Assembly (NCBI GenBank): GCA_030447505.1
Contig: JAUJOT010000001.1
Location: 538,295-602,294 of the forward strand
Reading direction: 5' to 3'
Origin: Solirubrobacteraceae bacterium
Lineage (GTDB): Bacteria; Actinomycetota; Thermoleophilia; Solirubrobacterales; Solirubrobacteraceae
Length of the DNA stretch: 64,000 nucleotides
Below, piece by piece: positions 24,221-33,401 of this stretch; the first letter of the stretch is position 1, and every line of letters begins with the position of its first letter. The notes under the pieces are model-generated. The model ran no database searches, was not told the DNA's origin, and saw only the letters and a program-made list of their open reading frames with translations. The position numbers and the translations under genes were made by a program.

Positions 24221-25207
24221 ATGCGCCGACTGGCTCCCAAGCGTGCCGGCGTCATCGCGGCGGCCGTCGCCACGCCGTGGGTGCTGTGGGCGGCGCTGCG
24301 CACGTTCGGGCTCGAGCGCGGCCATCCGCTCGTCGCCTTGATTGCGTTCTCGCCCTATGCGGCGGCGCTCGCGCCCCTACCGGTCGTCGTCGCGCTGCTC
24401 TTGCGCCGCCGGCTCGTGGCCGCCGTCGCCGGCGTCGCTGCCGTGGCGCTGCTGGCGGCGGTGCTGCCGCGGACGCTCGCCGGGCCGCATAGGGCGCAGC
24501 CGGACGCCCGCGGCCGGGCGCTCGTCGTGATGACGGCGAACCTGCGATTCGGCGGCGCCGACGCGGCCGGCATCCTGCGGCTGGTCCGCGAGCACGACGT
24601 GGACGTCCTGAGCCTGCAGGAGCTCACGCCCGACGCCCTGAGGCGACTCGACGCTGCCGGCGCGGCTGCACTGCTGCCGGGCCGCTCGGTGCGCCCGGAC
24701 ATGCGCTGGTCGGGCCTGGGCCTGCTCACGAGAGCGCCAGTGCGGGGCGTGACGGCGCGACGCAGCAGCGCGGCGGCGCAGCTCGAAGCGGTGCTGTCAC
24801 CAGGCGACGGCGCGCCCCTGCGGCTTGTCGCAGTACACCCGCTTCCGCCGACCTCGCCGGTGAACACGCGCGCCTGGCGCACTGCGCTGCGCGACCTGCC
24901 CGAACCGCGCGCGGGCGGCGTGCCGCGCGTGCTGCTCGGCGACTTCAACGCAACGCTCGACCACCACGAACTGCGCCGCCTGCTCGGCCGCGGCTACGTC
25001 GACGCGGCGGATGCCATGGGCGACGGGCTGCGACCGACCTGGCCGACGACCGGCGGAGCGCCGCCGCTCACGATCGACCACGTGCTGTTCCCCGCGCCGA
25101 TCAAGGTCAGCCGGGTGAGCCTTCACACCCTCCGCGGCAGCGACCACCGCGCGCTGATCGCCGAGCTCTTGCTGCCGCAGCGGCAGGTCGCCCGGCGATC
25201 GTCGTAG
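24221..25207 (+). CDS. Membrane-anchored endonuclease/exonuclease/phosphatase family protein
   Basis: A 328-residue protein with three N-terminal hydrophobic segments (about residues 10-30, 36-60, 66-85) and a C-terminal EEP domain. Catalytic motifs are VMTANLRFGG (Asn), LSLQELTPD (Glu), LLGDFNATLDHHEL (Asp/Asn) and GSDHRALIAELLL (Asp-His). The architecture is common in actinobacteria; the substrate (nucleic acid, phosphoinositide or other phosphodiester) is unknown. The ATG lies 6 nt after TAGGGT. Confidence 0.85.
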   Translation: MRRLAPKRAGVIAAAVATPWVLWAALRTFGLERGHPLVALIAFSPYAAALAPLPVVVALLLRRRLVAAVAGVAAVALLAAVLPRTLAGPHRAQPDARGRALVVMTANLRFGGADAAGILRLVREHDVDVLSLQELTPDALRRLDAAGAAALLPGRSVRPDMRWSGLGLLTRAPVRGVTARRSSAAAQLEAVLSPGDGAPLRLVAVHPLPPTSPVNTRAWRTALRDLPEPRAGGVPRVLLGDFNATLDHHELRRLLGRGYVDAADAMGDGLRPTWPTTGGAPPLTIDHVLFPAPIKVSRVSLHTLRGSDHRALIAELLLPQRQVARRSS

Positions 25208-25377
25208 ATCGTCCGGGGCAACCGGCGCTGCCATCGCCTACCTTCGATGCGCCGCTGAACGCGTTCCTGTGAGGACCTCGGCGAACCGGCGACGCCACGC
25301 GCGAGCTGCCGGCAACGCCCTGGCCTTCCGCCCGCGGCGGTTGACGTGGCGTGTACGCCGCTGCAGCGGTCGGCGGC

Positions 25378-25677
25378 GTGAGGCCCTATCGTCACAGCAT
25401 CCGGCGAAGCGAGCTGATCGCCGAAGACCGTGAGCGCACCCGCGACGCGCTCGCCTTGGGAGCGTTCGTGGGTGTCCTTTTGAGCTTCCTGGTAGCCATG
25501 CCGGTGGTTCCGGCGCTCGGCTTCCCGCTGGGGCTCGTCCTCACGGGCACGATCGCCAGCGTGCCGATGTTCCTACTGCTCGCGCCGCGGATCGGCGTGA
25601 GCCGGGCGCTGATACTCGCGGCGCTGAACGCAGCCGGCATCGCCGCCGCCTTCTGCTCGCGATCGCGCTCGCTCTGA
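25378..25677 (+). CDS. Small two-TM membrane protein, unknown function
   Basis: From GTG 25378 the protein has 99 residues (RPYRHSIRRSELIAEDRER N-terminus, then two hydrophobic segments AFVGVLLSFLVAMPVVPALG and VLTGTIASVPMFLLLAP). ATG 25351 would add nine residues. Function unknown. Confidence 0.5.
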   Translation: MRPYRHSIRRSELIAEDRERTRDALALGAFVGVLLSFLVAMPVVPALGFPLGLVLTGTIASVPMFLLLAPRIGVSRALILAALNAAGIAAAFCSRSRSL

Positions 25678-25910
25678 AGGCCGTGCACCCCCGGCTACCG
25701 CGTCCACGACACGACCGCCACCGACCTCGTCATGCGAACCTCGCATCGATGGCGAGCGCTACCGCATGCGCGGCCACCAAGCCCGCCCGCATCCCTCACA
25801 GCCGCCCTCAGCCACGCCGCCGAGGATGGGGATTCTGACGATCGCGACTGGGAAATCGTCACGACGTTGCCAGCGCAACCGCACGTCCGCGATGCTCACA
25901 GTCACACGAA

Positions 25911-26444
25911 CTACTCCAGCGAGGCTGTGGTACGGAACACAACGCCCCAGGAGATCTGTTGGACGTCGGTCGGGGTCTGGACGAACGAGGCGACGATGAG
26001 GACGTTGCCGGGCTGAATGTCCGTTGCCGGCACGCGCACGGTCCGGCGCGCGCCTGAGAGGGTCGTCGGCCATCGCCCGCAGCTCGTGGTCGCGCACTCG
26101 GCGCTCTCGATGGGTGGCTCACGACCGAGGACGCGCACCGAGCGATAGAGGGCGACCTCGACCAGCTTCAATGGCTTGGCGGGCTGCACGCTGATTTCGA
26201 CCGTGCTGTCGGGCACCGGCATCGCGACCAGGCGTGATGCCCTGTTGGTCGCTGCGCGCTCGGGCTGCGCCGCCGAGTCCGCAAGCCGGCGGACGTCGCG
26301 AGTGGTGCCGTCGACGGTCACGCAGAGGCTGACGTCTGCACTGCCACGTCCCGCTTCCGTCGGCCGTTCCGACGAGCAGCCTGTTTGCGCGGCGAGCACG
26401 ACAGCCGCGGCGACGACGAGGCTGGGGATCCTCAAGGGCTTCAC
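25911..26444 (-). CDS. Putative lipoprotein, unknown function
   Basis: Reading from GTG 26444 gives 177 residues beginning with a signal peptide and lipobox (PSLVVAAAVVLAAQTGCSS). The exported part carries a short beta-rich domain (DVSLCVTVDGTTRDVR, VPDSTVEISVQPAKPLKLVE) and ends TDVQQISWGVVFRTTASLE. It overlaps the stop of the next leftward gene by 4 nt, so the two are probably translated together. No family recognised. Confidence 0.6.
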   Translation of the reverse strand: MKPLRIPSLVVAAAVVLAAQTGCSSERPTEAGRGSADVSLCVTVDGTTRDVRRLADSAAQPERAATNRASRLVAMPVPDSTVEISVQPAKPLKLVEVALYRSVRVLGREPPIESAECATTSCGRWPTTLSGARRTVRVPATDIQPGNVLIVASFVQTPTDVQQISWGVVFRTTASLE

Positions 26445-27216
26445 GCGCCGCCGTACGTGAACCACTTCGCGGGCAGCTCGTCGGGCGCTGATCGAGGTCG
26501 CAACTGAACCGCGATCGCCGCCTTGGGCATCAGCAGCCAGAGGGAGCATGCAGTGCCCAGCCCACAGGGAAAGGAGAACGCGCTGCGTTGACCTCGAAAG
26601 GCCGAGATCTCTGCTTCGAGAACGCAGCGCCACGAGAAGTCGATGACCCGGATCCCACGCTCGTGCAGCGACTGGACGGCGGCGGCGACGCTGCCGCTGC
26701 GCGCCACGATGCTGTCCGCGTCGGCGAGCGACGCGATCAGGCTGACCTGGCTGGCGGGGGGACGGTCGAACGACACCGTCAGTTGGGGCGGGGGGCTCTC
26801 CGTGTTATACGCCATCCATATCGACCAGTCGCTCTGCGTCGCATCGAGCGCCGGCGTCGTCCACAAGACGTCGAGCGGCTTCCAATGCCCGCCCGCAGCC
26901 CTGAAGTCGACCGCCGGTGACACGAATCGCTCGGGCGCCCAGTCCGGATTGGCTGACAGGTGGATGGGGGGCCGATCCATTCGAGCCGCCAGCACGCCGT
27001 CGAGCTCTTCGACTGCCGCAGCGACCCGAGCAAGAGCCGCGTGATCGGTCGCGGCCGGTCGCAGGGATGTATCGCGCCGGTGCGGACTCAGCAAATCCGA
27101 CAGCGTTACCAGCGCGTGAGTCGCCGCCGGCTCATGCCCCTCGCACAGCGAGGACAGCAGCTCGACGACGAGCCCATCGGGCAGCAGCGCCGTGTCGTCG
27201 CTGCTCTGCGGTCGCT
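26441..27216 (-). CDS. Hypothetical protein with LWT/SDW motif; start uncertain
   Basis: The coding stretch ends at 26441 and clearly extends to about 27216, but no ATG or GTG sits right after the upstream gene's stop (27220). The nearest upstream in-frame start (27421) would overlap that gene by 200 bp. Visible features: an Ala-rich N-terminal helical region, then GGHWKPLDVLWTTPALDATQ, SDWSIWMAYN, PQLTVSFDRP and HERGIRVIDFSWRCVL. The W-P-LWT-SDW-W pattern reminds me of uncharacterised actinobacterial and phage proteins; I can assign no function. The left boundary is approximate. Confidence 0.5.
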
Positions 27217-27219
27217 CGG

Positions 27220-27639
27220 TCAGCAGGCCACGTGCTTGGTGTTGAAGACCTCCGCCGAGCGGATGTGGCGGCCAGCCCACAGATAATGGCCGAAGCCGGT
27301 GACACGGATCGAGTTGTTGCGGCATCGGGCTGACACGTTGATGCGCGAAGTCCTGCTCGTGGTCAGCCGCGAGAACCGTGGCCCGGCGATGACGTTGTAA
27401 CCCCACCACCGCTTCTCCCACAGCTTCGCCTCGGTCGAGTTTCTCTGAACGACAACCGGACAGACTTGGCGGACCACGGCGTTGATGGTCCCACGCACAT
27501 GACGCGACGGATGCGGGTCGTCAGCGAAGGTCTTGCAATTCGCCGGGTTGGCGGGGACGAGATGCCCCGCAACCGCTTCGGCCGCAAAACTCAGCGCGAC
27601 GGCAACGACGACGACCGCTGCATGCAAGGGCTTGAACAC
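27220..27639 (-). CDS. Small secreted protein, unknown function
   Basis: From GTG 27639, which has a strong ribosome site (GCGGAGGAAC, 5 nt spacing), the product has 139 residues with a signal peptide (MFKPLHAAVVVVAVALSFAAEAVAG). The mature part has several Cys residues (NPANCKTF, VRQVCPVVV, SARCRNNS, and a C-terminal Cys) that could pair as disulfides. It is the first gene of a leftward set of three. The strong ribosome site differs from the leaderless style of the core genes. Confidence 0.6.
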   Translation of the reverse strand: MFKPLHAAVVVVAVALSFAAEAVAGHLVPANPANCKTFADDPHPSRHVRGTINAVVRQVCPVVVQRNSTEAKLWEKRWWGYNVIAGPRFSRLTTSRTSRINVSARCRNNSIRVTGFGHYLWAGRHIRSAEVFNTKHVAC

Positions 27640-27916
27640 GAGTTCCTCCGCAAATTGGCAGATGACGGCTGACGACCAATCAATCAAACAGCGTCAGAAC
27701 GGTCAAGCGGCGAGACCGCACCGCTTGTTCATCGACCGGCATGGCGACGCGTCATCGATCCGGTTGCATACGAAGCGCAAGTGAGAAGATCGCCGCTCGG
27801 TGCGGCAGGCAACCGGGCACGTGTCGGTGTGATCAAGCGGCGGCACGGCGCCGATCGCTTCGCCCGCATCGGCGCGATCGGCTGATGCCATCCATGAGCT
27901 GCATATTTTCTGTGGG
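27640..27916. other. Intergenic region with a 9-bp stem-loop
   Basis: No gene supported. A stem GCCGATCGC (27850-27858)/GCGATCGGC (27874-27882) with 15-nt loop is present. TATTTT at 27906-27911 with the ATG at 27917 is a -10 box candidate for the rightward gene. The A+T content is higher here than elsewhere. Confidence 0.4.
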
Positions 27917-28601
27917 ATGGTCAGGTCGCGCCGCAAGCGCGGCTCGCCGGAGCGCTACGAGCCGCTTCCAGACCTGCACGCGATGCCGGTCTGGCTCTGG
28001 CGCAGAACGCCGCCCTCCGCGCGCGCCGCACTCGTCGCCGCGCTGCTGCTCGCGGCCGGGGCGGCGGTCGCGCTCGCGCCCGGCATCCAGGAGTCCAAGC
28101 GCGAGCGCGCGCGCGAGCAGGCCGCCGAGCTGCGCGCGGCGCAGGCGCAGCGGACGCGCGCCCTGCGCGCCGAGCAACGACCGGTGAGAGGTCGCGCGGA
28201 GGGCGCTGCTGCCGGCGGACGCCGGGCCGGCCGTCCGCCTCGCCTCGCGCGGGCGGCTGCTGGCAGAGGTCGAGGCGCGGATCCTGGCCGACGCGCGGGC
28301 GCGCCGCCTGCCCGGGCGCCTGCGGCGCGTCAGCTGCACGCCCTTCCCGCGTGGCGTCGACGATCGCGACCCGCGCCGGGATCTGCGCCGCCGGTGGGGA
28401 CGCTACGCGTGCCTCGTCGTCACGGCCGACATCGCGCCCAGCGCGACGAACGTGGCCGGCGCGATCGGCCATCCGTACCGGGCGCTGATCGACTTTCGGA
28501 GCGGGCGCTACGCGTTCTGCAAGATCAGCGGCGTCCCCGGCGAGGGCGCGCTGTCCGCCGAGCGGCGGGCGACGGTCCCGAGAGTCTGCGGCGGCGCCTG
28601 A
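27917..28601 (+). pseudogene. Frameshifted single-TM protein of actinobacterial type
   Basis: Frame one gives a start (MVRSRRKRGSPERYEPLPD), a PVWLWRR motif, one membrane helix (ALVAALLLAAGAAVALAPGI) and a charged helix ending RAEQRPVRG at about 28190. Frame two then carries the rest: LLPADAGPAVRLASRGRLLA, DARARRLPGRLRRVSCTPFP, RYACLVVTAD and [18 protein letters not shown], stopping at 28601. A TGA at 28185-28187 in the second frame shows the junction must lie at about 28188-28215. The assembled protein would be about 225 residues, a family I believe is common in Thermoleophilia but unnamed. Confidence 0.65.
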
Positions 28602-28669
28602 GCGAAAACGAATGCACCGCTGGCTGCGCCAGGCCGGCTTCGAGGCTGCCGGCACCCGGCGCGGCGGTT

Positions 28670-28939
28670 GCGCCCGTCGAGCAGCGTCAGGCAGACGTTC
28701 GTCGCGATCCGGTACAGCCATGACGACAGCGCCGACCTGCCCTCGAAGCGGTCGAAGCTGCGCCAGGCGCGCAGCATCGTCTCCTGCACCGCGTCCTCGG
28801 CCTCGAACGCCGAGCCGAGCATCCGGTAGCAGTAGCCCGTCAGCTGCGGTCGCAGCTGCTCGAACTGCCGTTCGAGCTCGTCGGATCGCGGCTTTGCGAC
28901 GCCCGCGCGGATCGTCCCTGCGGCCTGCAGCTCCGCCAT
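28670..28939 (-). pseudogene. Truncated ECF sigma factor (sigma-2 region only)
   Basis: From ATG 28939 the product matches ECF sigma factors of the SigG/SigJ kind: [60 protein letters not shown] and [10 protein letters not shown]. Homology stops there; region 4 (promoter -35 binding) and the usual SnoaL-like C-terminus are absent, and the frame runs on antisense through the preceding gene to 28508. The gene has lost its 3' two thirds, probably by a deletion that joined it to the neighbouring broken gene. Confidence 0.65.
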
Positions 28940-28997
28940 CTCGCCGTAGGCTAGCTCCGGATCAGGCGATGAGTACCAGGCTCAACCACGAGACCCC

Positions 28998-30672
28998 GTG
29001 CCCGAGCTGAGCGCAGGCGAGCTGCTCGGCGGCTGCCGCGTCGAGGGCGTCATCGCCCGTGGCGGAATGGGCGTCGTCTATCGCGCCGTGCAGCTCGACC
29101 TCCAGCGCCCCGTCGCGCTGAAGGTGATCGCCGGCGACCGCGCCGGCGACCCCGAGTTCCGCGAGCGCTTCGAGCGCGAGTCGCGGATGGCGGCGGCGAT
29201 CGACCATCCCAACGTCGTGCCCGTCTATGCCGCGGGCGAGGACCGCGGCGCGCTGTACATCGTCATGCGCTTCGTGCCGGGCAGCGACCTGCACGCACTG
29301 ATCAAGAGGCAGGGACGGCTGCCCGCCCAGCGCTCGGCGGCGATCGTCGCGCAGGTGGCGGCGGCGCTCGACGCGGCGCACGCGGCGGGCCTCGTGCACC
29401 GCGACGTCAAGCCCGCCAACGTGCTGCTCGCAGACGACGGCGAGCACGCCTACCTCAGCGACTTCGGGCTGATGCGCGCGCTCGACCCGCAGGTGCCGCT
29501 GACCGACAGCGGCCGCTGGATGGGCACCGTCGACTTCGCCGCGCCGGAGCAGCTCAGCGGCGAGCGCGTCGACGCGCGCTCAGACGTCTACTCGCTCGGC
29601 AGCGTGCTGTTCGCGGCGCTGACCGGCGCGCCGCCGTTCGCGCGCGCCACGGTGCCCGCGACGCTGCTCGCGCACCTGCACGATCCGCCGCCGCGGCCGT
29701 CGTCGAGCGGCGCGCCGGCGCACTTCGACCGGGTCGTCGCGCGCGCTCGCAAAGGCGCCCGACGACCGCTACCCGTCGGCCGGCGACCTCGGCCGCGCCG
29801 CGCTGGCGGCAGCGCGCGGCGAGCCGGTCACGGAGTCAGAGCGCACGGTGGCGATCGGTCCCGCCGCGCCCGGTGACGGCCCCGATCCGACTGCGCCGAC
29901 CGCCGTCGTCGGGCGTCCGCGCAGCCGCGCGCTCACGCCCGCACCGCCACCCGCGTCGATGCCCGCCCCGCTATCGCCCGGCACGCGACCAGCCGCGGCA
30001 CCGCCAAGCGCCGCACAAGCGCCGGCCGCAGCACCGCCAAGCGCCGCACGAGCGCCGGCCGCACCACCACGCGCCGCACGAGCGCCCGACGCAGCACCGC
30101 CACGCGCCGCACGAGCGCCGGCCGCAGCACCACGCGCCGCACGAGCGCCCGACGCAGCACCAGCCGCCGCACCACCGCGCCGCCGCCGTCGCCTCGGCCG
30201 CCGCGGCCTCGCCGCCGCGCTCGCGCTGCCGCTGGCCGGGATCGCCACCGTCGCCGTGCTGATGCTCGGCGGCGGCGAGGAGCGCGACGTCAGGGCCGCC
30301 GAGACGCGACCGCTTGCCGACGACGACGTGCGCGCCGCCGCCGAGGCGTTCGCACAGGCCTATGAGAGCGAGGACGGGCGCGCGCTTCGACGCCTGCTGA
30401 CGCCCGACGCCCAGCGCGTGCTGCCCGCCGGCGCGGTCCGCGGCCGCAGCGCGATCGTGAGCGAGTACGAGAGCCAGTTCCGCGTCAACGCGACGCAGAG
30501 CTACGAGCTCGAGGAACTCGACGTACGCGGCGGTCGCGCCGGCCGGGTCAGCGCCGGCTACCGCGTCCGGCGCGCTGGGCGCCCGTCGATCACCGGCAGG
30601 ATCGTGCTCGGCGTCGTACGCGACCGCGCCCGCACACGGATCGCGCTGATCGCGGTCACGCCGGACGGCTGA
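28998..30672 (+). pseudogene. Membrane Ser/Thr protein kinase (PknB type), frameshifted after the kinase domain
   Basis: Kinase motifs are intact: ARGGMGVVYRA (Gly loop), Lys42 in VALKVI, HRDVKPAN (134-141), DFG (155-157), FAAPEQL. Near 29745 the frame changes: the read RARKGARRPLPVG should be RALAKAPDDRYPSAGDLGRA, which is restored by two bases in the GCGCGCGC tract. The second frame carries an Ala/Pro repeat linker, one TM helix (AAALALPLAGIATVAVLMLG) and an extracellular NTF2/SnoaL-like domain (VRAAAEAFAQAYESEDGRAL), ending at 30672. Read as one protein it is a receptor kinase with an NTF2-like sensor instead of PASTA repeats. The break could also be sequence error. Confidence 0.8.
29990..30180 (+). 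repeat. Ala/Pro-coding tandem repeat in kinase linker
   Basis: Five imperfect units of about 30-33 bp (CCRCCAMGCGCCGCACGAGCG pattern) encode (A)PPRAARAPxA. They form the juxtamembrane linker and may vary in copy number. Confidence 0.75.
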
Positions 30673-30686
30673 CCCGCGCGCCCCGC

Positions 30687-31256
30687 TCAGCAGCGCTTGG
30701 CGGCGACGACCAGCACGCTGCGCCCGCGTCGCACCCGCGTCCCCGCATCCGGATCCTGCTCGCAGACGGCGGGCTCCCCCGCGCGCAGCAGGTCGAGGAT
30801 CCCGCCGCCGCGCTGCACCTCGGCGCGCAGGCCGAGCGGCTCGAGGATCCGCTCGAGCTCGTCCTGCGTGAGGCCCGCGAGCTCGGGGACCGTCACGAGC
30901 ACGTCGCGCGTCACGCGCAGCGCCGTCAGCGTCGGCTTGCGGCGCGGCGCGGACGCGATCACGTCGACGACGTTCGGACCCGGCTCGAGCGGGACCACGG
31001 CCGTGAAGCGTCCCTGCGTCACGAGCGCCGGGCGCCCGAGGACCGTCACCTCCGACACGGACGGCGAGACGCGTCCGCGGACGTCGACGTTGCCGCCGCG
31101 CACGATCGCGTCGTCGGCGGGCGCGGTGACCTGCAGGCGCACGGGCTGCAGCCGCGGCGCCGGCGCACCGTCCTGGCCGCCGCACGCCGCGAGCGCTGCG
31201 CCGGCAGCGGCAGCCGCCGCCATGGCGAGCGCGCCGATCGAGATCGCGGGTCGCAC
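30687..31256 (-). CDS. Lipoprotein with Big-like domain and single PASTA domain
   Basis: From GTG 31256 (8 nt after TAGCCT on the reverse strand) the product has 189 residues: a signal with lipobox (AGAALAACGG), an Ig-like/glucodextranase-type domain (LQVTAPADDAIVRGGNVDVR, GPNVVDVIASA) and a C-terminal PASTA domain (TVPELAGLTQDELERILEPL, CEQDPDAGTRVRRGRSVLV). PASTA domains bind muropeptides or beta-lactams in PknB-type kinases. It converges with the kinase gene, whose ectodomain lacks PASTA, so it may be a partner sensor; that is inference. Confidence 0.75.
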   Translation of the reverse strand: MRPAISIGALAMAAAAAAGAALAACGGQDGAPAPRLQPVRLQVTAPADDAIVRGGNVDVRGRVSPSVSEVTVLGRPALVTQGRFTAVVPLEPGPNVVDVIASAPRRKPTLTALRVTRDVLVTVPELAGLTQDELERILEPLGLRAEVQRGGGILDLLRAGEPAVCEQDPDAGTRVRRGRSVLVVAAKRC

Positions 31257-31361
31257 CTGAAATGAGGCTAGTGGTCGTCCCCGCAAGCACGCACGCCGCC
31301 ACCAGGCAGCCGCGTGATCAGCGCCTGGACAGCGCGCGTCCTCGCGCGAACGACCACCCGC

Positions 31362-32699
31362 TCAGAAGCGCACGCCGAAGCGCGCGCCGCCGAGCGGCGA
31401 ATCGCCGACGCAGACCGTCGCACCGTGGGCGCGCACCTGCTGGGTCACGAGCGCGAGGCCGAGCCCCGACCCCGGCGTCGTCGTGCCGTTGGCGCGCACG
31501 AACGGCTCGAAGATGCGCTCTCGCTCGCCCTCCGCGACGCCGCCGCCGTCGTCGTCGACGAGCAGCGCCGGGCCGTCTGCCGTGAGCGTCACCGCGACCG
31601 CTCCGCCGCCGTGGCGGGCCGCGTTCTCGATCAGGTTGTCGACGAGCATCCGCAGCCCGGGCTCCCATCCGCGCAGGACGACGGGCTCCTCGGGCAGCTC
31701 GCAGGACCACCGCACCTCGGGGTGGCGCGCGCGCGCCGCCGCGAGCGCGACGCCGACGAGATCGGTCATCTCGACCTCGACGTGCTCGGCGGGCGCGGCA
31801 TCACCGCGCGCGAGCGCCTGCAGGCCGTCGAGCAGCTCGACGAGGCGGCGGTTCTCGGCCAGCGCATCGGCCACCATCTCGGCGCGCTGCCTCTCGGACA
31901 TCTCCGGATGGCGAGCGATCGCCGACAGGTTCGCCTGCACGCTCGTCAGCGGCGTGCGCAGCTCGTGGCCGGCGTTGGCCGTGAACCGGCGCGTCGCCGC
32001 CAGCGCGCGCTCGCGGTCTGCTGCCGAGCGGGCGAGGCGGGCGAGCATCTCGTTGAAGCTCGCCGCCAGCGAGCGCAGCTCGGCGGGGCCGTCGTCGCCC
32101 GGCACGCGACGGTCGAGGTCCTCGGTGCCGGCGATCACCGACGTCGCCACGCGCAGGCGCCGCAGCGGGCGCAGCAGCAGGTCGGCGGCAAACCAGACGC
32201 CGAGCGCCGCCACGAGCAGCGCCGCCGCGCCGAAGCCGAGCAGCCGCCGGTTGAGGTCTGACAGCTTGCGCTCGACCGTTCGCAGCCGGGTCGTCACCTC
32301 GAGGCGCGCGAGGCCGCCGAGCGCGTCGAGGCTGATCGCGTAGGAGCGGTAGCGCTCGCCGCCCAGCTCGAACGTGTGCAGGCCGGCGCGCGCCGCGGGG
32401 CGTCCCGGCGGCAGCGCCTGGCCGGAGGCGAGCAGCTGCCTGCGGTCCAGCAGCAGGCGCAGCGACGTGCCCGTCGCCGAAAGGACGTTGTCGAGCCGCT
32501 CGTCACCCGTCGGCAGCTCGCGCTGGACCGCCGCCAGGGCCGTCTCGCGCGACAGCTCGGCCGTCCGCTTCAGGCGGTCGTCGACGGCCGCCCGCTCAGA
32601 GCGATCGACGTAGCGCGACACGACGAGCCCGGCGCCCGCGAGCACGACGGCGAGCACCAGCGTGATGCCAAGCGAGAGCCGACCGCGGAGACTGCGCAT
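31362..32699 (-). CDS. Sensor histidine kinase
   Basis: A 445-residue membrane kinase: TM1 about 10-28, extracytoplasmic region about 30-150, TM2 about 153-172, HAMP, then HisKA with His245 in FTANAGHELRTPL and an HATPase domain (DNLIENAARHGGG N box, PGSGLGLALV G2 box). It pairs with the OmpR-type regulator encoded immediately upstream (12 nt gap). The likely operon is RTX gene - regulator - kinase. The signal is unknown. Confidence 0.9.
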   Translation of the reverse strand: MRSLRGRLSLGITLVLAVVLAGAGLVVSRYVDRSERAAVDDRLKRTAELSRETALAAVQRELPTGDERLDNVLSATGTSLRLLLDRRQLLASGQALPPGRPAARAGLHTFELGGERYRSYAISLDALGGLARLEVTTRLRTVERKLSDLNRRLLGFGAAALLVAALGVWFAADLLLRPLRRLRVATSVIAGTEDLDRRVPGDDGPAELRSLAASFNEMLARLARSAADRERALAATRRFTANAGHELRTPLTSVQANLSAIARHPEMSERQRAEMVADALAENRRLVELLDGLQALARGDAAPAEHVEVEMTDLVGVALAAARARHPEVRWSCELPEEPVVLRGWEPGLRMLVDNLIENAARHGGGAVAVTLTADGPALLVDDDGGGVAEGERERIFEPFVRANGTTTPGSGLGLALVTQQVRAHGATVCVGDSPLGGARFGVRF

Positions 32700-32711
32700 C
32701 CCTGCAGCAGA

Positions 32712-33401
32712 TCAGACCTGCAGGATGAAGCCCACCCCGCGCACCGTCTGCAGCACGCGCGGCTCGCCCTCGGCCTCGAGCTTGCGCCGCAGATAGCCGA
32801 CGAAGACGTCGGCGATGTTCGTCCCCGGGTCGAACGTGTAGCCCCACACCTCCTCGTGCAGGCGCGCGCGGTCGAGCACCTCCGCCGGGTGGCGCATGAA
32901 GAGGTGCAGCAGGTCGAACTCACGCCGCGTGAGCTCGAGATCGCGCCCGCCGCGCTGAGCCGTGTGCGAGCGCGGGTCGAGCGCGATGTCGCCGACCGTC
33001 AGCACCGCCTCGGGCGTCGCGGGCCGGCGGCGCAGCAGGGCCTGCAGCCGCGCCGTCACCTCCTCCAGCGCGAACGGCTTGACGACGTAGTCGTCGGCGC
33101 CCGCCTGCAGTCCGCGTACGCGGTCTTCGACGTCGTCGCGCGCCGACAGCACGCAGACCGGCACGTCGTCGCCGCCCGCCCGCAACCGGCGCAGGACCTC
33201 GAGGCCGTCGAGGTCGGGCATCGTGAGGTCGAGCAGGATCACCGCCGGCGAGACGGACTCGATCGCCGCCAGCGCGGCCCGACCGCCCGAGGCGCGGACG
33301 ACGCGGAAGCCCTCGAGCTCGAGACCCGCGGCAACCGCCCGGCGGATCGCAGCATCGTCGTCGACGAGCAGCACGATCGGGCCGCCGGGCCCGTCATCCA
33401 C
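32712..33401 (-). CDS. OmpR-family response regulator
   Basis: 229 residues from GTG 33401. The receiver has the acidic pair VDDD, phospho-acceptor Asp58 in VILLDLTMPD, and Lys in YVVKPFALEEV. The C-terminal winged helix is standard (ELTRREFDLLHLFMRH ... VLQTVRGVGFIL). Its start overlaps the stop of the small RTX-repeat gene by 8 nt, so translation is probably coupled. A plausible target site with four boxes lies at 33939-33979. Confidence 0.92.
   Translation of the reverse strand: MDDGPGGPIVLLVDDDAAIRRAVAAGLELEGFRVVRASGGRAALAAIESVSPAVILLDLTMPDLDGLEVLRRLRAGGDDVPVCVLSARDDVEDRVRGLQAGADDYVVKPFALEEVTARLQALLRRRPATPEAVLTVGDIALDPRSHTAQRGGRDLELTRREFDLLHLFMRHPAEVLDRARLHEEVWGYTFDPGTNIADVFVGYLRRKLEAEGEPRVLQTVRGVGFILQV

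Noticed and set aside
27703-27936. A 77-codon reverse frame
   Set aside because: No ribosome site or family resemblance, weak third-position bias, and it overlaps the promoter of the 27917 gene.
29990-30180. Regular 30-bp repeats considered as a CRISPR array
   Set aside because: The units are contiguous, imperfect and in frame with an Ala/Pro linker, with no spacers and no cas genes.
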